Shown piece by piece: positions 25,650 to 36,450 of a stretch of 64,000 nt of DNA (position 1 is its first letter; every line of letters starts with the position of its first letter). This DNA is from Rattus norvegicus (lineage: Eukaryota > Chordata > Mammalia > Rodentia > Muridae). The translations under genes and the position numbers were made by a program. A model generated the notes under the pieces. The model searched no databases, was not told the origin of the DNA, and saw only the letters and a list, made by a program, of their open reading frames with translations. The stretch covers positions 7,563,568-7,627,567 of the forward strand of contig NC_086040.1 of the NCBI RefSeq assembly GCF_036323735.1, in the 5' to 3' direction.

Positions 25650-26320
25650 TTTCTTTCATTTTTCTTTTAATTTTTAACAAAATTTAATGGTTTTTTAATT
25701 GGATATTTCTTTTTCTTTTTCTTTCTTTTTTTGGTTCTTTTTTACAGAGCTGGGGACCAAACCCAGGGCCTTGCAGTCCCTAGGCAAGAAGTCTACCGCT
25801 GAGCTAAATCCTAAAACCCTAATTGGATAATTCTTTATTTACATTTCAAATGTTACTTCCTTTCCCTCTCTTCTGTCCATAAGATACCTAACTGGTCCTC
25901 CTTAACTTCTTCTCTAATCCCCTTACTGTCCCTTGACATTCCCTTGAACTATCAGTCAAAACTAGATAGGACCAAGGGCTTCTCATTCCATTGGTGCCCA
26001 ACAAGGCCATTTTTGCTACATATGCATTTGGAAACATAGGTCTGTCCAGGAACATCCTATCATTATTGTTTTAGTACCAGAACACTCTGGTTCACTGGCA
26101 TTGTTGTTCTTATGGGGTTGAATGCACAATCAGGTCTTGTAATCCTTTCTCAAATCTACCAACAAAAGGGCCATTTTCTGTTCACTGGTTTGTCACTAGC
26201 ATTCACTTCTGTATTTTACTTGCTCTAGCTGTGTGTGCCAGGAAAAATCTATATCTGGTTTCTGATACCATGCACTACTTCTTAGCTTCATCAATCTTGT
26301 TTTGTGGTGCAAATATATTC
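25650..26320 (-). mobile_element. LINE-1 3' UTR piece in monomer 8, with nested ID element
   Basis: Antisense L1 3' UTR piece. The ID element at 25,713-25,819 interrupts its A-rich terminus. The piece ends in a short non-repeat joint near 26,320 instead of a microsatellite. Confidence 0.75.
25713..25819 (-). mobile_element. ID SINE (BC1-type), minus strand
   Basis: On the minus strand a tRNA-Ala-like head of about 75 bp is followed by an A-rich tail (T-rich here, 25,713-25,745). The remnant of the RNA polymerase III B box lies around 25,750-25,765. It is flanked by a 16-bp target-site duplication with one mismatch (25,697-25,712 and 25,820-25,835). Several substitutions in the head suggest an older insertion than the one at 40,256. 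None of the other monomers has it. Confidence 0.9.
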
Positions 26321-26404
26321 CCTTGCACTGCTCTAGCTATCATTCCTTGACAGTGACCCTTTCGATTTCTGAGTCCATAGATATGATTAGCTGGCAGGTT
26401 TCTA

Positions 26405-26648
26405 TTCAGGTATATTATCATAGTCTAGCTATGGAAGAGGCTTTGATGAGGGACAAGCTCAACTACCCATCTCCTCCAGCCCAGGTAAGGATATATTTGT
26501 ACTTCAGTAAAATGAGGCCAACATTGTTTTCTGCCTACTGTCCTGATGCCTTTGCTGAAAAATCAAGAAGTTGTCAGCCCTGTGTTCTAAACTGGACAGT
26601 CAATGACGGGTAAGAGAGTGATATATTCATGAATAAAGGGGAAAGACA
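26405..26648 (+). mobile_element. Possible endogenous retrovirus internal 3' end
   Basis: Sequence without relation to the monomer, ending in the purine tract 'aaaggggaaaga' directly before the TG start of the LTR-like segment, as a polypurine tract would. No open reading frame of retroviral length is present. The rest of the provirus is missing. Confidence 0.4.
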
Positions 26649-27243
26649 TGTGGCGGGGGGGGGGTCATTTGTTGTTGCCTTATTCCTTGACTGACCCTGG
26701 CTGAAAGATTCTTTGGCCATGTGACAAAGATCACTCCAATTTAAGACAGACAAAGTTCTCGAGGGCTTCATTCCAGGACAAGCATAGCCATTTGACACCT
26801 ACTCATTGGACCATAAGGAATCAGGAGATGTTGGGAGTGATGCCATTGAAGCCATATGTTGTTGATGTTATTATTATGGTTAGAATTAAGTATGACTGTG
26901 TTCCTGGAAAATCCCCAGCCAGGTGCAGGAGCCTATTACAAATCTGGTGGTCAAGAAAAACAATAATATGATAAAGTTGTCCTGATGACTAATAATGTGG
27001 CAAACCTGTGAACTTTTTGCCATTTTGTCAACTTTGGCCGATTCCCTGACCACACGAATATTGTGCCCTTGCCCTGCATAAAAGTTTCTTACTTCACCAT
27101 CCCTCTGTTACCCTTGTTATGGTATAAATTCAGCCATGGATAAAAATAAAATTGACGCGTATTTCAGACTCTTGTCTTGGCATCCTTCTTCCCATTGCTT
27201 GTCACCAATTCTCTTCAAGGTACCCTCTGACCCCTCTCTTACA
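26649..27243 (+). mobile_element. LTR of an old endogenous retrovirus
   Basis: About 595 bp starting with TG and ending in CA. It has a TATA-like box ('gcataaaag', about 27,077) and an AATAAA signal near 27,147, in the order expected for U3-R-U5 on the plus strand. A G run lies at 26,655-26,664. The segment is absent from all other monomers. The family is not identified; it is a non-coding, degraded regulatory unit. Confidence 0.6.
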
Positions 27244-27418
27244 CAGCTCTTGTAAAACTTTCTCAAAATCTACCAATGAGAGGTACATTTAAATGTCGCT
27301 GGTTTGCCACTATCACTCACTTCTGTATTTGACATGCTCTAGCTGTGTCTCTCAGGGAAGATCCAGGCAGGATGCACTTCTTAACTTCATCAATCATACC
27401 TAGATTGGCGGCATATAA
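27244..27418 (-). mobile_element. Partial LINE-1 3' UTR piece, second in monomer 8
   Basis: Starts in mid-element at 'cagctcttgtaa' immediately after the LTR and runs to the microsatellite. It repeats the last 175 bp or so of the interval already present at 26,130-26,310. Confidence 0.75.
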
Positions 27419-27486
27419 ATAAATACATATATATAAATATATATAAATATATACATATATATATACATACATACATACATACATTT
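27419..27486. repeat. TAAA/TA/CATA microsatellite at the monomer 8 junction
   Basis: Degenerate TA-rich simple repeat ending in CATA units. Confidence 0.9.
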
Positions 27487-28388
27487 ACATTTGGTGGCTC
27501 CTACATCTTGGAGGTTAGTTGGAATTTTAACATGGATTATGAGCAACTAGGTCAAGAATTTAGAATCCACAAATGACAGTGCCAAATAGACTTTCATCTT
27601 TTCTGATGAAACTTTTGAAGTTGAGGTTTCCCTGGACTTCAAGCCATACCTCACCCTCACCCTCCTCCTATATCTTATGTTTGGCCTGAAGAAAGAATTA
27701 TGGTAAAACATCTAAAACTCTCAAGTCTGGCCATGGGAACACATGAAGGTACATATTAAAGAACTGATATCTAATGGGAATACAGAACCGCACTCTGTAA
27801 TCCATGTTGTTTTTTCCTTTACTGATGTTTTGTAATTGATGGATAAAATAAGGATTTGGGGGTTTATCATATGGAGGAGGTACACAATATTGACACTGTT
27901 ATATTCACTCTATAGCTGAGCCTTCTTGGCTCCAAAATCATTGCAGAAACTTGAATTGGAAAACAGAATTTTTGAATACATATTCAGGGATATATAGAAA
28001 GTCTCATATAAAGGAATGTACAATAAGAAAATTTAATATAATATTCACTCAATTAAAAGTCTGTAGTGAAAACACTAGCTTTTGGGAAACAGAGAAAACC
28101 TAAGAAATTGAATCGTATGTCACAGGAATGGTCCATTGAATAAAATTACTATCCAGAAGAATCTCATCCACTCCACATTCCTTGAGCATTTCTACCCATG
28201 CCAAGCCCCTGACTAACTTTCTCCATTCAGAGCATGTAACCACTACTGAAGGAAATGAAGTCTCTAGCTATAGAGAGATCTAATACATAAGTTTCCACTG
28301 TGTCACAGGAGACACTCCTGGAAATGGCACCCTTGAATCTAGTCAATGTTAGTAAAGCAGTTCAGCAGGTAGTCCATGGCAATTCTCA

Positions 28389-28462
28389 GTGATATCATCA
28401 TTAGGACTTCCCTGAAAAATCTCTTGCATACTGGAGAGCCCTAGCTTCTTCTGTGATGTCAC
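28389..28462. promoter_or_regulatory. CRE-like motif, monomer 8 (upstream half altered)
   Basis: TGATGTCA at 28,454 is intact. The upstream partner reads TGATATCA at 28,390. Spacing is 64 bp. Confidence 0.35.
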
Positions 28463-29139
28463 AAGTGTTGCCATGTCTTCAACTGCACCTCGAATATTCA
28501 TTCAGTACCTCTAGGGTTTAACAATTAGCCTTCTATTCAGAGAAAATAGCCATTTGGTAGGGAGAAGAACGAGGATGAAGATATCAGAGATGGGGAGAAG
28601 GAACCTTCCCTTCTGTTTTGGTATAGAAAAATGATGAAATACATGGTCCTTGGGAATACTCAGTGATTCCTGGGTAGGAGTTGAGTGGTTCCACTGAAGA
28701 GATAGCTTGATCTGAGCCTTCCACATATGGGAATTGGGAGCTGTCATAGTCTTAGAAGCAGCTGGATTTCCCTCGTTGTAATGGTCCTGACAGAGAGTTT
28801 AAATCATTAATTTCTTTGTTCCAAAAACCAGGGGATAGGATGTGCACAGTTTTACTGTGAGCTCATGGCTTTTATTATTTTTGCCCTATAGAAAAAGGTG
28901 CTAAGGAAGAAGGCAAAGACAAATATTGTGTCCTCACTTCAGTATAAACTCCTCCATGCTTTGGATTCCTATAGTGCAGTTTGTGTCTGACACTGACATC
29001 TGGGAGAGAGAAGAGCTTCTAGTTGAGACATCATCATCTCAGTCTTTCCACTGCTATTACTCTGAATAGCATTCCCTGACAGTTACCCTTTAGACTGACT
29101 CAATATGTATAATTAGCTGGCAGATTTCTTTTCTTTAAT

Positions 29140-29673
29140 TTCTTTCATTTATTTTTAATTTTAGAAAATTTTATTGCTTTTTTAATTGGACATTCCAGAT
29201 TTGCATTTCAAATTTTATTTTCTTTCCCAGTTTCCTGTCCATAAGATACATAACTGGCCCCCCTACCCTTCTTCTATAACTTACCTATGTGCACCTTGAT
29301 ATTCCCTTTAACTGAGAGTTAAGCCTAGGTTGCTCCAGGAACTTCTCCTTCCATTGGTTCCCAAGAAGTCCATCCTCTGCCACATATGTAGTTGGATCTA
29401 TAGGTCTGTCCATGTCCAGTCTTCGAATATTTGTCTAGTACTAGAAAGCTCTGGTTTATTGGAATTGTTGTTCTTATAGGGTTGAAAGCCCCATCAGCTC
29501 TTGTACTCCTTTCCCAAAATCTACCAACAAGACGTCCGTTTTCAGTTCACTGCTCTGCCACAAGCATTCACTTCTGTATTTGACAGATTCTAGCTTTGTC
29601 TCTCAGGAAAGGTATATATTTGGTTCCTGGCAGCATGCACTTCTTAGTTTCTTCAATCTTATCTGGTTTTTGT

Positions 29674-29720
<47 letters not shown>

Positions 29721-30650
29721 CACGCGGACGTAATGCTCACAATGGGATACCTTCAGTTTCTCCTGTAAATTCTTAGATATTTTTGTTCCCCCTTTTAAAA
29801 AGGAGTGAAGCATGCACATTTTGGGTGTCCTTCTTAGGCTTACAGTGGTCTGTAGTCTGCATCTTCGGTAATTGGAGATTATGTGGCAATATCTATTTTT
29901 TGTGATTCCCTACCATGTGTGTTTTTCTGTGGTTGTGTTACCTCAGTTAGTATTATATTTCCTAGTTTAATCCATTTGTCTACGAATTTCTTGAAATCAT
30001 TGCTTTTGATAGCTGAATAGTATGCCATTGTGTAGATGTACTACATTTTCTATATCCATTCCTCTGATGAGTGCCATTAGGCTTCCTTCTAGCTCCTGGT
30101 ATCATGAATAAGGCTGCTATGAATGTAGTTGAGCAAGTGTCTTATTTGCATGTTGGATAATCCTTTGATTATATGCCCAGGATAGGTATATCTGGGTTCT
30201 CAGGTATTGCAATTTCCAATTTTCTGAGGAATCTCCAGACTCATTTCAAGAATGGTTGAACCAGTTAGTAATCCCACCAATGAAGAAGGACCATTCCTCT
30301 TCCTTGGCATCTTTATCAACATCTGCTGTCTCCTGAGTTTTTATTTCAGCCATTCTTACATGTTTGAAGTGGAATCTCAGGGTTGTTTTCATTTACATTT
30401 CCTTGATGACTAAGTACTTTGAACATTTCTTTAGATGCTTCGTAGATATTTGAATTTCCTCAGTTGAGAAATCTTTCTTTAGTTCTGGAACATAATTTTA
30501 ATAGGGTTATTTGTCTCTCTGAAGTATAACTTCTTGAGTTCTTGGTATGTATTGGTTATAGCCCTCTATCAGATGGAGAATTGGTATAGACCTTTTCCAA
30601 ATCTTTTCCTTGCTGTTTTGTCCTAACAGTGTCCTTTGGCAGGCAGTTAT
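29140..30650 (-). mobile_element. LINE-1, 3' UTR plus end of ORF2, closing the array
   Basis: Starts as the same antisense L1 3' UTR piece as the monomers (29,140-29,678), includes a (TA)n run at the same place (29,679-29,718), but then continues into further L1 sequence. 29,780-29,825 matches the antisense of 58,885-58,930, and 29,880-30,645 matches the antisense of the last part of ORF2 (58,080-58,800). The 5' end is truncated near 30,650. Many stops; not functional. It is the only array copy in which the L1 extends past the microsatellite. Confidence 0.8.
29679..29718. repeat. (TA)n microsatellite within the terminal L1
   Basis: A pure TA run at the same L1 position where the monomers have their junction microsatellite. 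Confidence 0.95.
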
Positions 30651-31465
30651 CTACTACAGTGAAGAACTGTGAGTTAGTAAACTAGAACAAGGACTGGCTC
30701 CTCCCATCTTTCCTACATGTTCTGAACAGTAATTGGGTAAACTAAGCAACCATGTTATACCCCTACAAGGCATGCCTATCTATAGTCATGGGTCTAGAGA
30801 GACCTATCAGTGATTCTGGGCATCTGACAAGGAAATGTATGTTGGTGGAGTTTGCAGTTTTCATCCTGTCTTCTGTAACTACAGACTACGGTGTTGTGCA
30901 GCCAAGATACACCATGTGCAGCTGTGAATATGCCTGGGAAGGCTGACACCTTGGATTTATGAAGCATTGCTAAGGGATTCTGAGGAAATCAGCACCCCCT
31001 GCTCATCAAGCTTCTGGGAATGCTGACATTCTTACTTCATCTCTATATGAAGTTATGTCAAATATCACCTCTCAGGTATGTTCTTAAACATCCTTATGTG
31101 TACTAGCATTTGAGTGCAATGAAATACTAGTCAGGAGAGGTGTGGGAAACACCTGCACTCTTCCATTAGAGATCAGAGAGATGAGCTGTATTCACATACA
31201 ATTGACTGTTCATGTTCCTGTTCTTTGGCTTTGATCATGCAGATTTTTGTCTCACATTTCATTGTTCATGTGGCCAAGTTGTGGGGGAACCATGACTCAC
31301 AATTCTTTCCCATATTCCCTTTCTCCATTGTGGGGTAATAGATATTAGTGAAACCCTTCACGTTTTATATTGTAGACCTAACTTTTCTTCCATAAGCTCT
31401 TCTCTATTATCCCTTCACTGTATGTGTCTCTGTGTGTGTATGTGTGTGTGTGTGTGTTTCTCTTT
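30651..31465. other. Unassigned DNA between the array and block Y
   Basis: No gene, SINE or L1 recognised. It ends in a (TG)n microsatellite at 31,422-31,457. Homology to block Y copy 2 begins immediately afterwards, so this is the right margin of the 28 kb missing from copy 2. Confidence 0.5.
31422..31457. repeat. (TG)n microsatellite at the duplication breakpoint
   Basis: Short TG run with two interruptions lying just left of the point where X-Y copy 2 homology starts. Confidence 0.85.
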
Positions 31466-32319
31466 GTCTGCTTAATTTTTTAGTTTGTATGCAAGTTTAC
31501 AGAAACCTCCTCACTGAAAGGAGTCTATATAAGAAAACTATAAACTGTGGATGGGGCAGCATCCAAATGTTCTCCCACAACATGATCTTCTAGAAAGAGT
31601 AGCACAATCTGCAATAAAATAATACACTTGAAAGTAAAACTTGGAGGGAATGCCCTGGCATGTCTACAATATCACGGTTAACTGTGACATTTTTCTCTTG
31701 CCTTCTGTGGCCAGATATGAAGGCTCTGAAGCAAAGTTGCATCCTGTTGATCTGTGAATAAGCTGAAGGAGGCTATCAACTTGGTCACATGAAGCCTATG
31801 AAAGGGGTGACAAGACAGTACCAGGCGATTGTGACACTGCCCTCCCAATGGAAACATGGAAGTGTTGACAATCACAGAGTGGGGTCTCATGTCTGAACTT
31901 TGACACCCAGCAAGGCAAAGTGTAACCTGTCAGCTTCCTGAGTAACATCCACAAGCCAAGGGTAGGCTCAGATGAAGCACCATTGAAGATAGCTGCTATT
32001 CCTTCTGAGCTACTTTTCAGGGTAAGTGGAAGATCATTCAGCCTCTTGTGACATGGGAGATCATAGTAATGAGAGGCAGACAGAGGAGACTAAGCTGTGT
32101 TTTTCATTCTGGACCACCATAACTACATTTTCCAGGATAAGGATTTGCTCATGGGAGTCTAGTGTCTCACATTGGTATACGCCAATCTGTATGCAGTCTC
32201 AATAGCACAACTGGCCCCAGTGATCTTTCTTGTTACTTGGATTTACGGGCAGTCATTTATACCTTGTCTTCTAGATTCATAAATAATTTTCTGGCTTCAT
32301 ATACACAAGGCATAGTATT

Positions 32320-32402
32320 CTTTCACTCTCTCTCTCTGTGTATGTGTCTTTCTCTGTCTCTCTGTCTCATTTCTCTTTTTCTGTCTGCCTATCTTTCCTC
32401 AT
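32320..32402. repeat. CT-rich low-complexity stretch
   Basis: Degenerate TC/TG/TCTG units, also present in copy 2 at 46,535-46,615. Reading frames rich in Ser/Leu/Cys that cross it are artefacts. Confidence 0.8.
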
Positions 32403-33280
32403 TTTCAGATTTCCTACAGCAGTCTTTACTAATGATAACGTATTTCATGTCAGTTTATGCACTTGCTTCTCTCATAAACACCTGTGTGATCTGAACTTGC
32501 TGTCTACTGGAGAACCACAATTAAAAATAGAATTGATGTCCAAATCTACTAGACTAGAACTTTCACAACTAAGAAGACTTAAAATATTCAACAACTCCCA
32601 ACAAGCCTAGGGGCCAAGGATCATGGATGGACTTATGACCTGAAGGCTCTGGATTCCTAAAGAAGAGACCCAGTTTCAGGAATATCTGATGAATTTTTGG
32701 CAGAGAGCCGAGAATGTTCAAGCATGTATCTGGTCTACTATGTGTTCCTTAATTTCATTCTGAATGAGGAGGAATGCCAAGAAGAGCCACAGGGATAAAA
32801 GCTTTGACTCTCAGGGTAGAGTATTGAATTTTGTCTTCAGTGGATCCCTCTATATACCATTGGAATTTTGTGATAAGAATGGAGACAGGGCTACTCCTCT
32901 GGACATGCGTCAAGGTCTCTCACTCTTTGTCTTGAACTTACATGATTAAGGCTTGGTGGTCCTAAACACTATGGACTCCAGGACTTACCTGCATCCCATC
33001 AGATACGAACTGAAAATATCCTCCATTTCTTCATGCCTTGGGCAGATTTTTTCTGTTAAGGGGCAGGGGGACTGCAGAAGGGTGTGAGGCATATGTCTAG
33101 TGATCATGGTTGAGAGAAAGAAAATAGTTAATAGGTCCAGCTTGAAGAGAGCTTGCCTCCTATTTCAGTCCTTCCAAGTTTCTGTAGACTTCCCCTTTCG
33201 TCATGCTTCATTGGGGGATTAGCATTTTCTCTCCTGTTTCTTTCCCATTACTATGCATGTTCCCTTTTGTTTCTCTACAG

Positions 33281-33382
33281 GGTCTGCTTGGAAGGCATCA
33301 TCCCAACCATCCACCATCAGTGAGCAAGTACAACAGATTAAGAAGTTGGAGAAATTGACTAATGAGCTCCAGAAGATGACCT
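33281..33382 (+). CDS. Takusan/Spetex-2-like exon, block Y copy 1
   Basis: A 102-bp exon candidate with both splice sites. A pyrimidine-rich tract and acceptor AG end at 33,280, and a strong donor GTGAGT follows at 33,383. The frame has no stop and enters and leaves in phase 1, so the exon is symmetrical (34 codons). The product is a hydrophilic, coiled-coil-like segment ending in EKLTNELQKMT. This resembles the heptad region of the Takusan family (mouse alpha-takusan, rat Spetex-2, related to the N-terminus of Dlg5), proteins reported from neurons and spermatids. Family membership is recalled from sequence pattern, not from a search. The paralogous exon at 48,953 keeps its length, phase and splice sites, and an older copy at 47,548 has decayed. 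Upstream and downstream exons were not recognised, so this may be part of a pseudogene. Confidence 0.5.
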
Positions 33383-33799
33383 GTGAGTTGGGTAAACTCC
33401 CAGGAAGGCTGACCCATTGCACCAACAGCATTTGGACAAAAGATAGCCATTGTGCCCACTTCTTTGTTGACTCTCCTGACCCCTCTGTGTTAACCTCAGT
33501 TTTCACACACCACAGGAAAATGCAACTGTAATGTCCTCATGTACAAACTAATTTTCTTATGTGCCTCTCAAAGTCAGAACATGAAGAAAGGATAGTTGTG
33601 TGTTAGGAAGCTATTTAATTTCTCAGAAAAACATAATCTGTGTTTTGAATAGCAGTCTTGAGATAATGCAAGTAATGTGTGAGCTCTTATCATGGATTTT
33701 AATAGACATAGAACACATTTTATGTACTCAGAGGAATACAAAAACTTGTCAGGTACAGAAGCACAGTAACTTAAACTTAGATAAGTAAACATTTATTTA

Positions 33800-34092
33800 T
33801 TTAATTTAAAGATTTATTTTATTTGATTTGTATGATTATTCTGTAACTGTCATACACATGATTTGTATGATTATTCTGTAACTGTCATACACAACAGAAG
33901 TGGGCATCAGATGCTGTAACTGTCATACACATGATTTGTATGATTATTCTGTAACTCTCATACACAACAGAAGTGGGCATCAGATGCCATTATACATTTT
34001 TGTATGCCACGATGTTTTTGCTGTGAATTAAACTTATGACCTATGGAAAAGGAGTCAGAGCTCTTAAATGCTGAATCATCTTACCAGCCTAA
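33800..34092 (-). mobile_element. B2-family SINE, internally duplicated
   Basis: Antisense B2-type SINE: T-rich tail at 33,800-33,825, then reverse-complement B2 body ending near 34,092. The segment starting 'gatttgtatgattattctg' occurs three times (33,825, 33,860, 33,933), and the 'aacagaagtgggcat' segment occurs twice. In copy 2 (49,455-49,645) the same SINE has each of these once, so the expansion is specific to copy 1. Confidence 0.7.
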
Positions 34093-34104
34093 ATTACTTT
34101 TGAT

Positions 34105-34154
34105 GGTAATTGTGATGGTATTGATGATGGTGATGATATTGATGATGATAACGG

Positions 34155-34185
<31 letters not shown>

Positions 34186-34195
34186 GATTATCATT
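34105..34195. repeat. (GAT/GGT)n microsatellite
   Basis: Degenerate GATGGT/GATGAT units directly after the B2 SINE. The counterpart in copy 2 (49,650-49,760) is a much purer GGTGAT array. Confidence 0.9.
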
Positions 34196-36390
34196 ATACT
34201 GCAACTCTAATGGATCAAGACTTCAATGCTCCTCCAATGCTCTTCCCGCCTCTTCTGTCTCAAGAAGAAATTACAATAAGAAGACACCGTCATAGCTGCC
34301 AATCCTCCGCAGCACTAAACAATAAAAGATTTACTTTGACTTGGTTATGGAGATTTTCTTGTTGACTGGGCTCATAGCTTCAGACATGAAGCCACGTAGA
34401 CTATGGAAATGGGAGCTCCTTTTGGTGGAATCTGCTTATCTTTGAGTAACTGTGAAATAAAGAGCTAGCATAAGATGTTGGTCCACCAACTTATCGCTTT
34501 CTGAGTATAAAGTCTCCTGAGAACTGGGTAATAAGGGTAATAAGGCATGGCTAACAAGTCAATCCAGGTGGGTAAATGTTTGTCCATTAGGTATACAGGG
34601 GGAGCATTTCATTGACTAAGTTGAATGTATCTCTTGTCCACTATGTTCTAAACCCATGCAAGGAAAGTTTTATTGATTTTGTCTATCCTGTGGCCCAGCA
34701 AGTGTTTTTCACATTCTGTGTGCAGTTTCTTCATTGATATGAACCTTATGAGAATGGAGGGAGCCAAGGAAAGCCACAGAAAACGACATTCTACATTCTA
34801 GAAGATCAAGGCCTTCTCATAAAAAAAAAATCCTTGTATCTATGAATTCAGCAGTGAAATAAGTTGCAGCCTCTGGTCATGCAGCTGATATCTGGTAGAC
34901 AGGCCTGTTGACTAACCAGTCCATGGGACAAAAAAGCATCAAAAATTAGCATGATATAAAAAAAATTAAAAATGAGTCAGAACTCTGATACCTAGCAGTA
35001 ACTAGTCCTGATGAGGGTCAGAAATATAAAAAAGGGTATTATCTTGAGCAAGATTTACTCTGCTGGAATTCTCAGATGTTCATATGTGCCTGAAAATCTG
35101 TCACAGAAGACTGTATTGATATCATACTCTAGTCTAGAAAGACCATACCCAAAAGTATATTATTCCGTCTGCAGTACAATGTGGCAAGTACTTCAAATCA
35201 CACATTTGTATGTGAGGCTGAAATTAATGTTCTCCATAGATGAAAGCATTCCCTCAATCCTTGTCTTAGTAATTTTTTTTAAATTTGGAAAATGGCTGAG
35301 AATTCATCAGTTCCACACCTGAACTGAAGTAACCGTTCCTCTGATTTTAAACATAGAGGACATCTGAGTAGTAGTTGATATTTTTAGTCAGTGGCGTCTC
35401 CCTATGGATCTGTTTGAGTCTGAATAAGCATGCATACTCATATTTAGGCTAAGAGAATCATTTAGTATCCAAAACATTACAGGATCTGTCTGCTGTCAAT
35501 ATTTTCCTTTCACAGAGGTGAAGGCAGGTACATAAAGGTCTGTATATCAAAGTTTGAAAATATTACACCATCCATAGATGAAAATATTTTCATTTACCCA
35601 GGTGAAGGAAGGTTTATCAAATGCAGTATATCAAAGGTTATAGATATTACACCATCCGTAGATGTAAATATATCAAGAATAATTGCGTAGGGCTACACAG
35701 ATTGATCTAAGTATCTCCACAAAATTCTAAGACAGGAGGAAGAAGAAATCACTTTATTTGGAAATTTAAAATAATCTGATGCTAAGGTATGTAGACTGTT
35801 AACAGATAATGAAGTACCACCTAAAAATCACATGCATATATACATGATGCTATTCAAAAACTATCCAGAGGCTGTTTGCAACCTACGTTTAGCACAAAGA
35901 GATTGATTCCCCACTTTACAGATTCTGATCAAACCATTGAGTATTAAGAAGACTATATTAGAACCCACTTGCATATCATAAGACTGTATAACTAGGTAGT
36001 AACAGCAAACATGACATTATGGAAGCATACCCTGACCTTTCCAAAAATGGAGGGAATGCATTTAGCTGATAATTTCTGGACAAAAAACTAATGTACAAAA
36101 TACCAGCTGGATTTGCATTTTCAGAACAATAAATACTTAATGATTTTTAGGACAAAATTTGAATTTAAAGTCTCCAAAAATCTCCAAAAATTATTTATCA
36201 TTGAGCTCTGAATACCTATGGAGATTGGAGGATATTGTGATTTTAATCTGTGACCCAGAGGTATAAGTAAATGGTGCAATTTGAAGTGATTAGATATGTT
36301 AAAGAGTCATGCAAAACAATTGAGGCCATGGTATCTTTGAAGAAGTGTGCTTCTCCAACATGCAGCAGGAGTTACCATGGAGTGACCTAG

Positions 36391-36399
36391 ACACACACA

Positions 36400-36450
<51 letters not shown>
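36391..36450. repeat. (CA)n microsatellite
   Basis: CA run with a single interruption, shared with copy 2 at 51,790-51,843. Confidence 0.95.

Larger units (their letters stand above)
25645..29130. repeat. Tandem array monomer 8 (rearranged)
   Basis: Longest monomer, about 3.49 kb. It contains an L1 piece (25,650-26,320) with an ID element inside it, a 70-bp fragment of monomer body end (26,333-26,402), an endogenous retrovirus 3' end (26,405-27,243), a second partial L1 piece (27,244-27,418), a microsatellite (27,419-27,486) and a normal body. The order is best explained by an unequal exchange between monomers, one of which carried the retrovirus. Confidence 0.8.

Noticed and set aside
26574..26798. 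Minus-strand frame over the LTR edge
   Set aside because: It spans the LTR boundary and the G run and runs opposite to the LTR's apparent orientation.
9290..29130. CRISPR-like or satellite array
   Set aside because: Repeat units are about 2.3 kb, diverged and mammalian; there are no short direct repeats with unique spacers, and no centromeric-type short monomer.
31678..31890. Minus-strand frame conserved in both Y copies (also 45,879-46,094)
   Set aside because: The two 70-residue translations differ at about ten residues with no sign of constraint, and conservation is what recent duplication alone would give. The plus strand has equally good exon-like features.
33219..33506. Minus-strand frame opposite the Takusan-like exon (also 48,894-49,130)
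   Set aside because: It is the antisense shadow of the plus-strand exon, which has both splice sites and the family-like residues.
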